A stretch of DNA of 64,000 nucleotides from FEB-25 sp963726315. Its GTDB lineage: Bacteria; Chloroflexota; Anaerolineae; Anaerolineales; UBA4823. The notes below the pieces were generated by a model. The model saw only the letters and a list, made by a program, of their open reading frames with translations, had not been told where the DNA came from and searched no databases. This document shows, piece after piece, positions 63,617 to 64,000 of this stretch (position 1 is its first letter; each line of letters begins with the position of its first letter). A program made the position numbers and the translations under genes. The stretch lies in NCBI GenBank assembly GCA_963726315.1, contig CAVSBZ010000007.1:1-64000 (forward strand), read 5' to 3'.

Positions 63617-64000
63617 ATGACAGATTCGACTGATAAAAAAGTATATTGGTACACCCTGTCGCTTGAAGAAGTTGGCAAACAACTTCAAGTCGACCCGGCA
63701 AAAGGCCTGAGCTCAGACGAGGCGAAATCTCGCCTGCAGAAATATGGTCCGAACCGTCTGGCAGAGAAGAAGAAAAAATCAGGATGGCAATCATTTCTAG
63801 AACAGTATCAAGATTTGATGCAATTCGTCCTGCTCGGTGCTGCTATCGTCAACCAGGTAGCCACCGGTCAATGGGGAACTACTCTGGTGCTTGTCGGTTT
63901 GACGGTCTTTAACGCCATCCTGGGCATGCGCGGGGAGGCCAAGGCTGAGGCCAGTCTGGCCGCGTTGGCAAGTGCAATGAAGAGCATCGCCCGCGTGCGC
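63617..64000 (+). CDS. P-type cation-transporting ATPase, N-terminal part
   Basis: The first 128 residues of a P2-type ATPase (cut by the window edge). The cation-ATPase N-terminal domain is visible (SLEEVGKQLQVDPAKGLSSDEA, then KYGPNRLAEKKKKSGWQSF), followed by the first two membrane helices. Too little to tell Ca2+, Na+/K+ or H+ specificity. AAGGAGG is 7 bases before the ATG. Confidence 0.88.
   Translation, partial: MTDSTDKKVYWYTLSLEEVGKQLQVDPAKGLSSDEAKSRLQKYGPNRLAEKKKKSGWQSFLEQYQDLMQFVLLGAAIVNQVATGQWGTTLVLVGLTVFNAILGMRGEAKAEASLAALASAMKSIARVR

Overview
The window looks like a chromosomal segment from an anaerobic member of the Chloroflexota, probably Anaerolineae. This is inferred from gene content and style: lipoproteins with long Thr/Pro or Ala/Thr/Gln linkers, META-domain, PD40 and SH3b surface proteins, a 7TMR-DISM histidine kinase, and corrinoid methyltransferases. 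There is no rRNA, tRNA or other taxonomic marker to confirm it. I saw no tRNA, rRNA, CRISPR array or insertion sequence.

Region 1 (1-4.0 kb, minus strand): a small AT-rich operon with an SdhA/FrdA-like flavoprotein, a cysteine hydrolase of the isochorismatase/N-carbamoylsarcosine amidase superfamily, and a frameshifted RbsC-type permease. It is divergent from region 2, and both sides carry extended -10 promoter motifs.

Region 2 (4.4-22.3 kb, plus strand) is the most interesting part. A GntR/UTRA regulator is followed by a corrinoid protein, two tandem MtmB-family methyltransferases, a BMP-family lipoprotein with a nucleoside-type ABC importer, a third MtmB-family protein with its own corrinoid protein, and an MFS transporter. 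A second unit with its own promoter encodes a dihydropyrimidine-dehydrogenase-like flavo-Fe-S enzyme, a SsnA/Atz-type amidohydrolase and a Mer-like LLM flavin oxidoreductase. MtmB is known as the pyrrolysine-containing monomethylamine methyltransferase of methanogens. All three copies here are full length and have Gly, Gly and Ser at the pyrrolysine position. My inference is a pyrrolysine-independent corrinoid demethylation system for an imported N-methylated, nucleobase- or hydantoin-like compound, with the ring handled by the second unit. No RamA-type activator and no methyl-corrinoid:tetrahydrofolate transferase is in the window. The importer ATPase has an in-frame TGA and the dehydrogenase an in-frame TAG, each followed by intact coding sequence.

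Region 3 (22.4-51.5 kb, both strands) is an envelope, signalling and stress region. It holds a cation efflux protein, large surface proteins (PD40 propeller, SH3b/NBR1-like lipoprotein, seven-META/two-PKD lipoprotein), a bactofilin-like membrane protein, a holin-like/phosphodiesterase fusion, several DUF1269-type proteins, PAS proteins and a 7TMR-DISM kinase with its NarL-type regulator. Two paralogous small membrane proteins share a C-terminal NRNxIPGYxS signature.

Region 4 (51.6-61.8 kb, plus strand) is an arginine deiminase island: YfcC-type antiporter, ornithine carbamoyltransferase, two M20 peptidases (one frameshifted), a LURP-one-like protein, an APC permease, carbamate kinase and arginine deiminase. 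It would convert arginine or arginine peptides to ornithine, CO2, ammonia and ATP. Region 5 (61.8-64 kb) has a ZIP-like transporter, a polyphosphate kinase 2 and the start of a P-type ATPase.

Five genes are broken by a single event each (three 1-base indels, two nonsense codons). Whether these are sequencing errors or real lesions cannot be decided from the window.
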